Source: Sorghum bicolor | Taxonomy: Eukaryota > Streptophyta > Magnoliopsida > Poales > Poaceae | Direction: 5' to 3' | Assembly (NCBI RefSeq): GCF_000003195.3 | Contig: NC_012873.2 | Location: 12,547,894-12,611,893, forward strand | DNA: 64,000 nucleotides | The notes under the pieces: generated by a model | What the model was told of the DNA's origin: nothing | The model's database searches: none | Seen by the model: only the letters and a program-made list of their open reading frames with translations | Program-made: the position numbers and the translations under genes | Part shown: positions 11,367-23,585 of the stretch, one piece after another | Numbering within the stretch: position 1 is the stretch's first letter | How the letters are laid out: each line of letters begins with the position of its first letter

Positions 11367-14300
11367 TCAAGCATCGTACAAATGATCATCGTTATTTGGT
11401 TTCATCTGCTCCTGAGGGTTGAAGTAGCACTCGCCGCCGGAATCCAGGACTTGGTCGTTAAGAAATCCTGCGATTGTCTCCTGAATTCCTTTTAGGCGCA
11501 CCGCATCCAACACCTGCTCCTTCAGCCACATCTCCTTTAATAGACATTAAAGAAAAAAGTTAGAGGTATGAATAGGATTTATTAAATAGCAACAAATAAA
11601 TGAAATATACTTATTATATATACATGTTATATACTTTTAGGTGCTCAAGATTAGTTCTTTTGGCATACACCGTCATAAACTCGCACACATAGTAGCCACA
11701 CAAATTGTTCCCCGGTGTCTGCCGTAGAACCCACTGAAGTAAGATGGGCTTTGAAAGTGATGCATTCAACTCTGGACGGTGTTTCTGCACGAACCCAGCC
11801 CAAACCCTAGCAATAAAACGATCATTATTAATTATCCATTACCAAGTTAAAAGAGCAGAATTTAATATATAGAGATCGGAGTTACCCTTGGATAATATCT
11901 ATCATTTCTTGGTAATTATCCTGTGGTTTTCTCAATGAGTCATAGATTACCAATTGACATTGCCAGAGATCAATGACAATTAGTATCCAATGAAAGCTGC
12001 ATTTGTGTGCATATGTAGGCAAAATTAGTATATATCTTCATATTGATCTGATTAATTAGTTAAATAGAATGTACACACGATAACGACACTTACTTAAAGT
12101 TGTAGGGAAAGAGTATATATCTTTTATCTTTTTGGTTGATCAAGAACCTCCGTAGATTTCTCTCCGTTTGACTTCTCCATAAAACATACGGGGTCTTGTG
12201 GTCTTTGAATACAACATTTGGATCCACAAATCCAATCTCCTTGTCATTTCTAACTCTGAGGTCCCTCATCATGTTTCTGCATATGTATAGCGGGTTTCTG
12301 TAATTAGTTATATATATACATGATAAGTTACAGAGACATTATTGAAAGGAAGAATCATTTACAGATAGAAGCAACTCATTAGAGATTTGTCAAGAGCGTC
12401 CATGTGGCATAGTTGGTGTAGATCATTAAATTAAACATAAATAATATCATCACCACGGAAGTAATGATAGTTTCTAATTCGGACACAAATATAGTCATCT
12501 GCTTTTCTGGCACACGCTTCCATGTACCATTTGTTTAGCATGTACATTTGCGTTCCAAGCTTGCTGAGGGCCGCAGGGTTGTATAAACTCTTGCCATATG
12601 TATATTCCTTCTGCCAATGATTAATTTGTGGAGCACTTTCAATTGGTGCCCCCGCTATCTTGGGCTAAGCTAAGACCAGTTTCCGCAAAAAAAATTTCAA
12701 ACTCTTCAATTTTTAAATCTGTCGGTATCTGCTGGTCTAGCACGTCAATGTTTGAACCATATTCATTTCCAATGACTAGCGGGGGCACTGATTGCTTTGA
12801 TTGTTCCCCAAGCTGTGCTACACCCTTGCGTGCTCTTTTCTCTTTCTTCTTCTCTTCTTCTATGGATTTTCTTAAAGTGCGATCATAGTCTGATAAAGAT
12901 GATGATTCTTTCTGAGCTTCACGCCTCTTTTTTTGTTCAGCCTCAACCCTTTGTCGTAGATCTTCTGGCCGTAGTAAGAGGTACGGCTTCTCAGGGTTTC
13001 GCTTGGCTTCTCTTTCAGTCTTAAGTTTCTTGAAGAAACTATCCACATCTGATTTTACAGAAGCATTTAGTTCTGCATCTGTCTTCTCATAGGACAGCTT
13101 CTTAGGAATGATAGCTTGTTTCTTTTCGGAGGCTTTCTTTTTTGGCGGCGGGGCGGCCGACACATTTGATTGTGTGGCCGGCCTCTTCTTTCGTGTTGGA
13201 GCCAAGTGTGGAGGCGATGGGGCGGCCGGTGGCGGTGTTGGAGCTCAAGGAGGCGGCGTTGGAGCCCTAGGTGGCGGTGTTGGAGCCTGAGGTGGCGGTA
13301 TTCGAGCCCGAGGTGGCGGTGTTGGAGCCCTAGGTGGTGGCGTTGGAGACCGAGGCGATGCAGCCGTGTCTTGCACTCCCTCGTCATCACCCGCAGCGCT
13401 ATGACATGTCGGTGACCACCTGTGAAAATAAAAGGTATATGAGTAAACCGCTAACTAAGAGAATGCAAAATAAATTTAGTGAACAAATGTATAGTCAATT
13501 TTCATCCGCACCTAGGATTAGATTCATGACGAGGAGGTGGTGGTAGACTACTAGGTGATGCCCCAGGAATAATGATGTAGCGCTTGCGCCAACAAATAAA
13601 AGTCTTCTCTGCTTCTCCTAGAGTCTTCTCTCCATCACCTCCTTCTATCTCAAGCTGCACATTACTGAAGCCTTTGACAACTCTATCCACCGAGACACTA
13701 GCATATCCAGGTGGAATTATCGCCCCATGGATTCTTGGTGTCCTCGTAGGGTCGACAGGAGTTACAACAGCGACAGCAACCATGACTGTGGCAGTCCCCT
13801 GTGGAATGTGCAGCTCACATGTTGTCAGAGGCTCAGTGATGTCATCCACCGGAAAGTGCAGCCCCACGTCGTCTTGAATAGTTGGCATCTCTGTAGAAGC
13901 GCAACTACTTTTCAACTGACCGGGGGGGCTAATGTTGAATCTAGGCTCTGATGCAGTTTGCCCTTGTATAGAACTTACTGCAATCTGCACTTGTCTTTTG
14001 ATCTCCTCGTTCATTCTCTCTTCAAGCGCTTTCTCTCGCGCTATCGCTTCGCGTGACTCAATCACCATTGCCTCCAACCTATGCAACCGCTCTGCTTCCT
14101 CTTCCTTCTTTTGTTGGCGGCTTCTATAAGTCGGTCTATTTTTAGGGAAGCCATGCTCCCATGATATCTCCCCATAGCCTCTGGTTCGCCCACCATGTTC
14201 AGCAGTCTCCAGGGCGTATGTCAGCTCATCCTTTTCTCTATTTGGCTGCCAGGTGCCGCTTTCAACTAATCCTCTAGCATAGGCCATTCTCTGTCCTACT

Positions 14301-15252
14301 CTCTCGAGCTTTTCGCCGTACACTATCTTTCCGGTCTCTAGGTCTATGGTTCCCCCATGACCAAAGAACCAATACTTGGCGCGCTCGGGCCAGTGCATTG
14401 ATTCTGGTTCGATCCCTCTCCCAAGAATCTCCTGTTCCAGCTTTTGCCACTTAGGAATAGCAGTTCTGTAGCCACCTGAACCCAAGTGATGGTGGTATTG
14501 CTTTTGTTTAGCATTTTCTTGATTCTTGATCATCCGTGCCTGACCCTCTTCTGAGTTCTTAAACTCTACGAACTCATCCCAAAAAGGCCTCAACTTGACG
14601 TAGGCCTTGTTGGTGAAATCTGGTGTCCGGCCTTGTGCAACAAAAGTCTTGTATAATGTCTTCTTCCAAGCCTGAAATTGTTTGGCCATCTTCTGCATAG
14701 CCCAGATTTTAACCTTCTCCTTCAAAGCTTCATCCTGTGTATCGAGCGTGAAATGTTGAAGGATATCTTGCCAAATCAATTCCTTGTCACGATCTGAGAC
14801 AAAACTAATATTAGGGTTATCTTTCCGTTGCCTCCATTCACGAGCACTGACCGGGAGCCTGTCCCTTACAAGGTAGCCACAGTGCGCAACAAATTTTTTA
14901 GAATTAGCTCCAAGTACTTGTCCTGTACCCTCATCGAATTCCGACAGAATGTACCGACCCTCCAACGGCTTCTTCGGGCCGCGCACTTTTCTACTCTTCT
15001 CAGAAGTTGTCGCCGATTTAGAGGGCTACACAAACAAGTATAAATATATTAGTATAAATGTCATTTATTTTAATTTCATATATATACATATATACTAGAT
15101 TGTAGATAGACCTGATCAGGATTGTCTCCCACAAGTTCTTCATAATCAACAAAGTAGTGACTCCCATCATCTTCGCCTTGGGGATCTGGATTGGCACCGC
15201 TGTTGATTAGGTCCATCATTGCATCATCCATGTTGTCATTCGGATTGGCCAT
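11367..15252 (-). pseudogene. CACTA second gene: Transposase_24-like protein with Ulp1/C48-like C-terminus, broken
   Basis: Seven exons can be followed on the minus strand by GT/AG sites: 15252-15112, 15025-13512, 13419-12363, 12276-12094, 11996-11886, 11806-11635 and 11534-11367. The long exon 2 encodes a plant transposase (Ptta/En/Spm)-type segment, e.g. FVAHCGYLVRDRLPVS, RKDNPNISFVSDRD and RPFWDEFVEFK, then a coiled coil. Exon 3 starts with seven or so APTPPPR repeats and a Lys-rich tail. Exons 5 and 6 carry HWILIVI, YDSLRKP and TPGNNLCGYYVCEFM, the His, Asp and Cys neighbourhoods of Ulp1-type cysteine proteases. Disabling changes: TGA at 13245-13247 in the Pro repeat, a one-base frame change near 12,655, and TAA at 12431-12433. 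The upstream spacer is a 104-bp tandem array. Whether the C48 domain was ever catalytic is unknown. Confidence 0.75.
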
Positions 15253-15307
15253 TTCTGCAAATTTAATCAAGTGTTAAAACTTAGACAATATTCGATACAA
15301 CAACTAA

Positions 15308-16347
15308 GATAAATTATATCATATAAATTATATAATACAAAAGATAAATTATAAAATATAAATTATACATCTCATCTCAATATCTATCCCTACTAACTAA
15401 TTACAACATAGGATAAATTATATCATATAAATTATATAATACAAAAGATAAATTATAAAATACAAATTATACATCTCATCTCAATATCTATCCCCACAAA
15501 CTAATTACAACACATAATAAATTATATCATATAAATTATATAATACAAAAGATAAACTATAAAATAAAAATTATACATCTCATCTCAATATCTATCCCCA
15601 CAAACTAATTACAACACATGATAAATTATATCATATAAATTATTTAATACAAAAGATAAATTATAAAATAGAAATTATACATCTCATCTCAATATCTATC
15701 CCCACAAACTAATTACAACACATGATAAATTATATCAGATAAATTATATAATACAAAAGATAAATTATAAAATAGAAATTATACATCTCATCTCAATATC
15801 TATCCCTACTAACTAATTACAACACATGATAAATTATATCATATAAATTATATAATATAAAAGATAAATTATAAAATAGAAATTATACATCTCATCTCAA
15901 TATCTATCCCCACAAACTAATTACAACACATGATAAATTATATCATATAAATTATATAATACAAAAGATAAATTATAAAATAGAAATTATACATCTCATC
16001 TCAATATCTATCCCCACAAACTAATTACAACATAGGATAAATTATATCATATAAATTATATAATACAAAAGATAAATTATAAAATAGAAATTATACATCT
16101 CATCTCAATATCTATCCCCACAAACTAATTACAACACATGATAAATTATATCATATAAATTATATAATACAAAAGATAAATTATAAAATAGAAATTATAC
16201 ATCTCATCTCAATATCTATCCCTACTAACTAATTACAACATAGGATAAATTATATCATATAAATTATATAATACAAAAGATAAATTATAAAATAGAAATT
16301 ATACATCTCATCTCAATATCTATCCCTACTAACTAATTACAACACTG
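15308..16347. repeat. Ten tandem copies of a 104-bp A/T-rich unit
   Basis: The unit starts gataaattatatcatat and recurs at 15308, 15412, 15516, 15620, 15724, 15828, 15932, 16036, 16140 and 16244, always 104 bp apart, with only scattered substitutions (e.g. tccctact versus tccccaca). The array ends at 16,347. It lies just upstream of the second CACTA gene's start codon (15,252), so it occupies that gene's promoter or leader. Confidence 0.95.
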
Positions 16348-16589
16348 GATATTCAAGTTCAACTATACACAACAAGGTTTTTAATTGTCTCAAGTAAATT
16401 TATAGTATAAAAATATATAAATAATTAATCTAATAATATTTATATCTTTTATAGAAATGTCATAAAAATTTTGAATTGTTTGATTTTTAAAAGTGTACGT
16501 TTCGTGAGCGCATGTGTTTCGTCGATCGGCTTACAACAAGTGTAGATGTAGGAGTACGTTTTAGCGAGAGGTACGTATTTCTCGTGGGC

Positions 16590-16855
16590 CTGCGTTTGGG
16601 AACCGATTCATAGTTTTGATTCAAATAAAATTCACTAAAATGATTTTTATCATGCATTTGGGCCACAACAGATTCATAGTTTAAATTATAGTTTTGATTC
16701 AAATAAAATTCACTAAAATGATTTTTGTCATGCGTTTGGGAACAGATTCTTTTCATTCAAATAAAATCATCTCATTCATACAACATATCACATCTCATTC
16801 ATACAACAAATCAACAATTCATACAACACATCATCAATAATCATTTTTTTCTCTG
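16590..16855. repeat. Short direct repeats upstream of the GC-rich block
   Basis: A unit containing gattcatagttttgattc, then aaataaaattcactaaaatg, occurs near 16,605 and 16,675, with a third partial copy at 16,745. Then comes a run of tcattcatacaaca-type repeats to about 16,830. The interval 16,348-16,590 is unique A/T-rich sequence with no gene. Confidence 0.7.
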
Positions 16856-17250
16856 TGTACGTGCTCACCCTCGACGACGGCGGCGCGAGTTCTCTGGCCG
16901 GGGGCGCTCTGACGAGGGCGAGGAGGCGGCCGTGGGGGCGCTCTGACGAGGGCGAGGAGGTGGCTGCGGGGGCGATGAGGGCGAGGAGGAAGAAGCGTCG
17001 GCGCCGGTACAGTCGCCGGAGAAAGAAGCGTCGACGCCGGAGAAGAAGTGGTGGTGGGGGCGCTCCTCGGCTCGGTGGCGGTGGCGGTGGGGGCGCTCCT
17101 CGGCTGCAGTGGCGGCGGCGACGCTCCTGGGCTCCAGACGACGGCGCTCGGCCGGGGACGAGGGCGAGGCGACAGCGGGGAGGAGCGGCGCGCGGCGGAT
17201 GAAGAATTAGGGCAACGAGATCCAGGAGGAAGACGACTGCTCGGTTAAAT
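16856..17250. other. GC-rich block inside the CACTA element
   Basis: A sharp switch from A/T-rich DNA to roughly 70% G+C with gacgagggcgaggagg and ggcggtggcgg-like internal repeats. Frames through it give only Arg/Gly-rich low-complexity peptides, so I do not call a gene. Its position directly beside a subterminal-repeat array resembles the GC-rich 5' segment seen near the ends of grass CACTA elements. Confidence 0.6.
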
Positions 17251-17257
17251 ACCCAGG

Positions 17258-17426
17258 GGGACCTTTAGTCTCGGTGCGTAGCACCAACCGGGACTAAAGG
17301 GTCTTTAGTCCCGGTTGGTGCTATGCACCGGGACTAAAGGTTCACCCTTTAGTCCCGGTTCCTGGCTAGAACCGGGACTAAAGGATACCTTTAGTCCCGG
17401 TTCTAGCCAGGAACCGGGACTAAATG
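17258..17426. repeat. Internal array of CACTA subterminal palindromes
   Basis: Four hairpin units built of CTTTAGTCCCGGTT...AACCGGGACTAAAG lie head to tail. Units 1 and 2 are inverted copies of each other (loops gcgtagca and tgctatgc), and units 3 and 4 are another inverted pair (tcctggctaga and tctagccagga). This kind of array normally sits only at CACTA termini; here it lies between the two genes, without a CACTA terminus beside it. Confidence 0.9.
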
Positions 17427-17860
17427 TATTTTTCAGTTTCTTATTTATTTATGCATACAATAATTAGATTAATGTTGTTAACTGCATAGTAAATAGAATA
17501 ATAGGTATTAATTTGTTAAAAAATAATAGTTTCATTTCATTTTGTCTAATTGGTTACATAATAAATTTGGAAACATAAAATCTTTTCATCACTTATATTA
17601 ACAAACTTAAATATGAAAAATAATTAGTATTTTGTTAATGCAAAAATGTATTATTTAATTTTAATATCTTAAAGCAGATGTTTTTGATACAAAAATTTGT
17701 TTGTGCAATATTTAAACGTAAATTTTGTTTATTTATCATCATTTATCTCCAAAATCATGATATACGTGGTATTCACCATTACATCGAATTATTTTTTAAA
17801 TTTTTTCTCTATTTCTTATTTATTTATGCTTACAACAATATTGACCATTACATCATATTA
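17427..17860. other. A/T-rich spacer in the CACTA element
   Basis: Very A/T-rich sequence with no coding potential that I can support, except trivial short frames. It leads into the 680-bp repeats. Confidence 0.6.
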
Positions 17861-19140
17861 TCTCTAACAACTTTGTATTCAAATTTTTTTCATTTCAAGT
17901 CATCAAATGGGTCATTTGACCAAGTTTGACCAAAGTCAAAGCATTGGTTTTTAGAAACACACACTTTGACCGAACCCTATATGGTCCCAAATGGAAAAGT
18001 AATGAATACAAAGTTTGTTGCACTCATCAAGTTCTACATTTTGTCTAATGGTCAACTTTTCTTTTGGAAAAGTTTGAACCACTCAATTTTGAATTTTGAT
18101 AGAATTCATAGCCACGCATGGGTTTTCGGAACCCTAGATGGTCTCGAACGGAAAAGTCATGAATACCAATATTGTTCCACTCATCAAAATCTACATTTAA
18201 TATATAGACCATTTTTGCATATGACAAAGTGTTGTGAAGGTGTAGTTCAAAATCCACAATTGACACATGTAGTTTCATATAGTTTGTGTGAGATTCAAGA
18301 ATTGGTGGGTATTGTGAACTTAAACTTTCTCAAATAGAAAAGTTGTCTATATAAAAACTTTAGATCTTGATGAGATCTAACAAATTGGTATTCAAAATTT
18401 TTTCATTTTAAGTAATTTAGTTTGTCATTTGACCAAGTTTGACCAATACCCGTCTTGGATTTTGAACAAATGTGCTTAGGATTGGCTCAAATTTATCCAA
18501 ATGGAAAAATGGACAATATATCAAATGTAGATCTTGATGATCTCTAACAACTTTGTATTCAAATTTTTTTCATTTCAAGTCATCAAATGGGTCATTTGAC
18601 CAAGTTTGACCAAAGTCAAAGCATTGGTTTTTAGAAACACACACTTTGACCGAACCCTATATGGTCCCAAATGGAAAAGTAATGAATACAAAGTTTGTTG
18701 CACACATCAAGTTCTACATTTTGTCTAATGGTCAACTTTTCTTTTGGAAAAGTTTGAACCACTCAATTTTGAATTTTGATAGAATTCATAGCCACGCATG
18801 GGTTTTCGGAACCCTAGATGGTCTCGAACGGAAAAGTCATGAATACCAATATTGTTCCACTCATCAAAATCTACATTTAATATATAGACCATTTTTGCAT
18901 TTGACAAAGTGTTGCGAAGGTGTAGTTCAAAATCCACAATTGACACATGTAGTTTCATATAGTTTCTGTGAGATTCAAGAATTGGTGGGTATTGTGAACT
19001 TAAACTTTCTCAAATAGAAAAGTTGTGTATATAAAAAGTTTAGATCTTGATGATATCTAACAAATTGGTATTCAAAATTTTTTCATTTTAAGTAATTTAG
19101 TTTGTCATTTGACCAAGTTTGACTATTTTTGCATTTGACA
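17861..19140. repeat. 680-bp tandem duplication, nearly two copies
   Basis: Copy 1 runs 17,861-18,540. Copy 2 starts at 18,541 with the same tctctaacaactttgtattc and continues to about 19,130. Differences are few (e.g. cactcatc/cacacatc near 18,022/18,702). Within each copy there is a shorter approximate repeat (tttgaccaagtttgacc; ggtattcaaaattttttc). The open frames on both strands are the same frames duplicated and show no protein similarity I recognise, so they are not called as genes. Confidence 0.9.
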
Positions 19141-19275
19141 AATAATTGACACATCTATTATAATAGCAAACTTAAATGTCATTTCATTATTTGAAATGAT
19201 ATAAAATAAGAAAAACTTATATAAACATCTTAAGTTACAATTGTCACATACACATACTATATTGCAATCTATTTA

Positions 19276-22200
19276 TTAGGCGGGCACAATAGTGATCTTC
19301 TTTTTGACGTATGTTCCTTGGTCATGATCTTGACGTAACCATGGAGTGTCCTCAGCATTTATCAGTATGCTCGGATCTTTGGTCACATTGAAAGGCGTGA
19401 TTCGGTCATCCCTTTCATAATCTTCTGAAATATCTGACTTGTCCTCAATTCCCACAATGTTTCTTTTCCCTGAGAGAACTATATGGCGTTTTGGCTCGTT
19501 TGTTGATTTGTTGTCATTTTTCCCTCTCTTCTGTTTTGTAGACATGTCTTTCACATAGAACACCTGATTCACATCAGCAGCAAGGACGAATGGTTCATCT
19601 TTGTAACCAACATTGTTGAGGTCCACTGTTGTCATTCCATAGTCTTTGTCAACTGTCACCCCGCCTCCAGTAACCTTCACCCATTGGCACCGGAACAAAG
19701 GGATTTTAAAATTAGGTGCGTAGTCTAGTTCCCAAATCTCCTCTATACGACCATAATATGTTTGTCTGTTTCCATTCGGGTCTATGGCGTCTACGCGAAC
19801 TCCACTATTTTGGTTCGTGCTTCTTTTATCTTGGCCTAGGGTGTAAAATGTATTTCCATTTATCTCGTACACTTTGTACGTGAGGATGTGCCATGATGGT
19901 TGCCTAGCCAACAAATACAGTTGCCCATCAATCTGGTCATTACCCTGACATTCTTTTCGTAACCAATCACTGAAAGTGTCTATGTGCTGACGCATAAGCC
20001 AACCTTCATTCTTCTCTGGGAATAGCGATCGTAGGAAGTCCTTGTGTTTCGTGACATACGGCTCCACCACGGATGAGTTTTGAAGAACTGTGTAGTGTGC
20101 TTTATTGAAAGAATCGTCCCCCGTACCGATGTATGTTTTCTTTCCTAGTGTTCCCTTTCCACTCAGTCTCCCCTCGTGGCGCGATTCAGAAACACCAATT
20201 GGGTCAAGTTCAGGAATGAATTCAACACAGAACTCAATGACCTCCTCTGTCCCATAGCCCTCGGCGATGCTTCCTTCTGGCCGAGCACGTTGGTGAACAT
20301 ATTTCTTCAGAACTCCCATAAACCTCTCAAAGGGAAACATATTATGTAGGAACACAGGACCCAGAATATTGATCTCCTTGACCAGATGAACTAGGAGGTG
20401 TGTCATGATATCAAAGAAGGATGGTGGGAACACTAACTCAAAGCTGACAAGACATTGAACCACATCATTCTGTAGAGCAGCTAGTTGTAGTGGATTGATT
20501 GCCTTCTGAGAAATTGTATTGAGGAATGCACATAGCTTTACGGTGGCCAGACGTACATGTGGAGGTAGAATTCCTCTTAATGCAACTGGAAGCAATTGCG
20601 TCATAAGCACATGGCAGTCATGCGACTTTAAGTTCAGAAATTTCTTCTCAGGCACATTAATTATACCTTTTATATTAGAGGAGAATCCAGATGGGACCTT
20701 GATGCTGCTTAAGCATTCAAACATGATTTCTTTCTCTTCATTGCTAAGAGTGTAGCTAGCAGGTCTTAAATATTGGCGTCCATCATCTGTCTTCTCTGGA
20801 TGCAGGTTGTCTCGTTCTTCCATGTGTTGCAAGTCTTGTCGTGCTTCAAGTGAATCCTTAGGCTTACCATATACACCCATGAATCCTAGAAGGTTCACAC
20901 AAAGATTCTTTGTTAGGTGCATGACGTCGATCGCATTCCGGACCTCTAGGACTTGCCAATAGGGTAGCTCCCAAAATATTGACTTCTTCTTCCACATGGG
21001 TGCATGACCCGCTGCATCTTTTGGAACTGGTTGGCTGCCTTGTCCCTTACCAAAAACTACTTTCACATCCTTAACCATCTCAAATACATCTTCTCCAGTT
21101 CTATTGCGAGGCTTGCATCGGTGGTCTGCCTTACCTTTAAAATGCTTTCCTTTCTTTCTAACTGGGTGATTCATAGAAAGAAATCGACGATACCCAAGGT
21201 ACACGACCTTTCTGCATTTTTTCAAATATATACTATCAAGGTCATCAAAACAATGTGTGCATGCATTATATCCTTTTTTGTCTGCCCTGAAAGATTACTT
21301 AGAGCAGGCCAATCATTGATTGTCACAAACAACAGTGCTCGTAGGTCGAAGTGTTCCTGTTTGTACTCATCCCACACACGAACACCTGTTTCACTCCATA
21401 AAAGAAGGAGTTCTTCAATTAATGGCCTTAGATAGACATCAATGTCATTGCCCGGTTGCTTCGGGCCTTGGATGAGCACCGGCATCATAATGAACTTTCG
21501 CTTCATGCATAACCATGGAGGAAGGTTGTAGATACATAGTGTAACAGGCCAAGTGCTATGACTACTGCTTTGCTCACCAAAAGGATTCATACCGTCCGTA
21601 CTTAAAGCGAACCTTAAGTTTCTTGCGTCTTTTGCAAACTCTGGAAATTCCCTGTCTATTGCTCTCCACTGGGACCCATCAGCAGGGTGTCTCAACATGT
21701 TGTCTACTTTACGGTCTTCTTTGTGCCACCGCAATAATTTTGCATGGTCCTTATTTCTAAAAAGACGTTTCAGACGTGGTATTATAGGAGCATACCACAT
21801 AACCTTTGCAGGGATTTTTTTTTCTGGGACGTTCTTCCCCCTCACATCGCCAGGGTCATCTCGCCAGATCTTATACCGTGATGCTTTACATACGGGGCAT
21901 TCATCTAAATTCTCGTAGTCCTTGCCACGGTATAGGATGCAGTCGTTAGGACATGCATGTATCTTCTTGATTTCTAATCCCAAAGGACAGACGATCTGTT
22001 TTGCTTCGTACGTAGTAGTGGGCAGTTCATTAGGCTTTGGCAGCATTTTTTTTTGGATCTTCAGTAATTGCCCAAATGCCTTATCGGATACACCATTCTG
22101 TGCCTTCCATTTTAACAGTTCTAGTGTTGTACCCAGTTTTTTTTGCCCATCCTGGGCAGATGGGTATAATAATTTCTTGTGATCTTCTAACATGTGGTCA

Positions 22201-22643
22201 AACTTTGTCTTCTCTTTTTCACTTTCGCAATCTTTTTGTGCCTCACGAATGACATCACCAAGAGCATCATCTTCAACAGGTGCGCCTTCTGCATCTGCCT
22301 CATCTTCAGCTTCTCCCATTGCTGTATCACCGAAGTCACCGTATTGAGCAATAATGTCGTCAGGCTCCAACTGTTCTTCTTCACCTTCTTCCATCATTAT
22401 CCCGTTTTCTCCATGCTTGGTCCAACAAATATAGTTTGACATAAAACCCGACTTCAACAAATGTGAGTGAATATTTCTAGAGCTAGAATATTCCTTCAAA
22501 TTCTGACACAAGGCACATGGGAAACATATGAATCCATCCCGCTTGTTTTCCTCGGCCACTCTTAAGAAATAATGCACACCATCAATGAATTCTTTGGAGC
22601 GGCGATCGGCATTGTACATCCAATGACGTGTCATTGTCTGCAT
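19276..22643 (-). pseudogene. CACTA TNP2-type transposase, one frameshift
   Basis: The transposase cuts and joins the element at its CACTA ends in the nucleus. Two overlapping minus-strand frames make up the gene. The first (22,643-21,222, 473 residues) starts with a transposase-associated domain (WMYNADRRSKEFIDGV, and Cys pairs around CFPCALC) and an acidic linker, then a TNP2 domain from about residue 225, including CPNDCILYRGKD and LSTDGMNPFGEQ. The second (to 19,276, 649 residues) completes TNP2 (NAIDVMHLTKNLCVN), then DUF4218 (about 165-280) and DUF4216 (about 480-555). Asp in STDGMNPF, Asp in AIDVMHLTKN and Glu in MFPFERFMG are the likely catalytic acids, all present. The frames join at a run of six Ts (21,274-21,279) where seven would keep one frame. 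Apart from this the protein looks complete. A Met three residues into the frame (22,634) is an alternative start. Confidence 0.9.
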
Positions 22644-22654
22644 TGCAATGTAAA

Positions 22655-23285
22655 GTATTATAAGTTTCTAATTTTTTATAAAGAAATTAAAGTAACAAAT
22701 AACCTAAAATTCTCTATTTCTGGTTTTTCTAAACCAACAAAATTAAAAAGACATAAAAGTTCTCTATTTTCTAACTAATCATAAAATGTGGCATGCATAC
22801 TAGTTATAATTAACTAATTAACCATGTCATAAAGTGCAAATTAAAGTATTATAAGTTTCTAATTTTTAATAGAGAAATTAAAGTAACAAAAAACCTAAAA
22901 TTCTCTATTTCTAATTTTTCTAAACAAGCTAAATTAAAAAAGCACAAAAATTCTCTATTTTCCTAAATAATCATGAAATGTGGTATGTATACTAGTTATA
23001 ATTAAATAACTAAATCGGTCAAAAATTGCAAATTAAAGTATTATATGTTTTTATTTTTAATAGAGAAATTAAAGTAAAAAAAACCTAAAATTCTATATTT
23101 CTATTTTTTCTAAACAAGCTAAATTAAAAATGCACAAAAATTCTCTATTTTCTTAAATAATCATGAAATGTGGTATGTATACTAGTTATAATTAACTAAC
23201 TAAATCGGTCAAAAATTGCAAATTAAAGTATTATATGTTTTTATTTTTTTTCTAAACTAATTAAAATAAAAAACATATTACCACT
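22655..23285. repeat. About three copies of a 191-bp A/T-rich tandem repeat
   Basis: The unit starting gtattata recurs at about 22,655, 22,846, 23,038 and 23,228 (period 190-192 bp). Copies share blocks such as ttctctatttct and tagttataattaa. It lies immediately upstream of the transposase start, so it is probably promoter, leader or first intron. The interval 23,285-23,585 is unique sequence without a gene. Confidence 0.85.
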
Positions 23286-23585
23286 ATTTCTCTAAAAAAC
23301 GCGTCGCTTTTGAAATGGCGATGAAGCTAATAACCTCTTAAAAAAAACCATAAAATAAAAAATAATATACATAACACTAGGAAATGATATACGCCGCTTC
23401 TAAATGTTGAGAAGATGATGAAGCTAGTGACCTCTTAACAAGTCGATGACGGTGTAGAAACGATGAAATGAATCAATAGCCGTAGATGAGAGCAAGCTAG
23501 AACAAGCAACTCCAAATGAAGAACACAGCAAAAGAGTGAAGATCGATGGGCTCGGCCACGGGAAGAAGAGTTCAAATATGGGGAG

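Noticed and set aside
15308..16347. CRISPR-like array
   Set aside because: The copies are contiguous 104-bp units without unique spacers, in a eukaryotic transposon.
16855..17248. Arg/Gly-rich open frames in the GC-rich block of the CACTA element
   Set aside because: Low-complexity translation of GC-rich repeats, no similarity to a known protein and no splice link to either transposon gene.
17966..19017. Two identical 123-residue plus-strand frames and the mirrored 77-residue minus-strand frames
   Set aside because: Both pairs lie in the 680-bp duplication and are copied with it; no protein similarity recognised.
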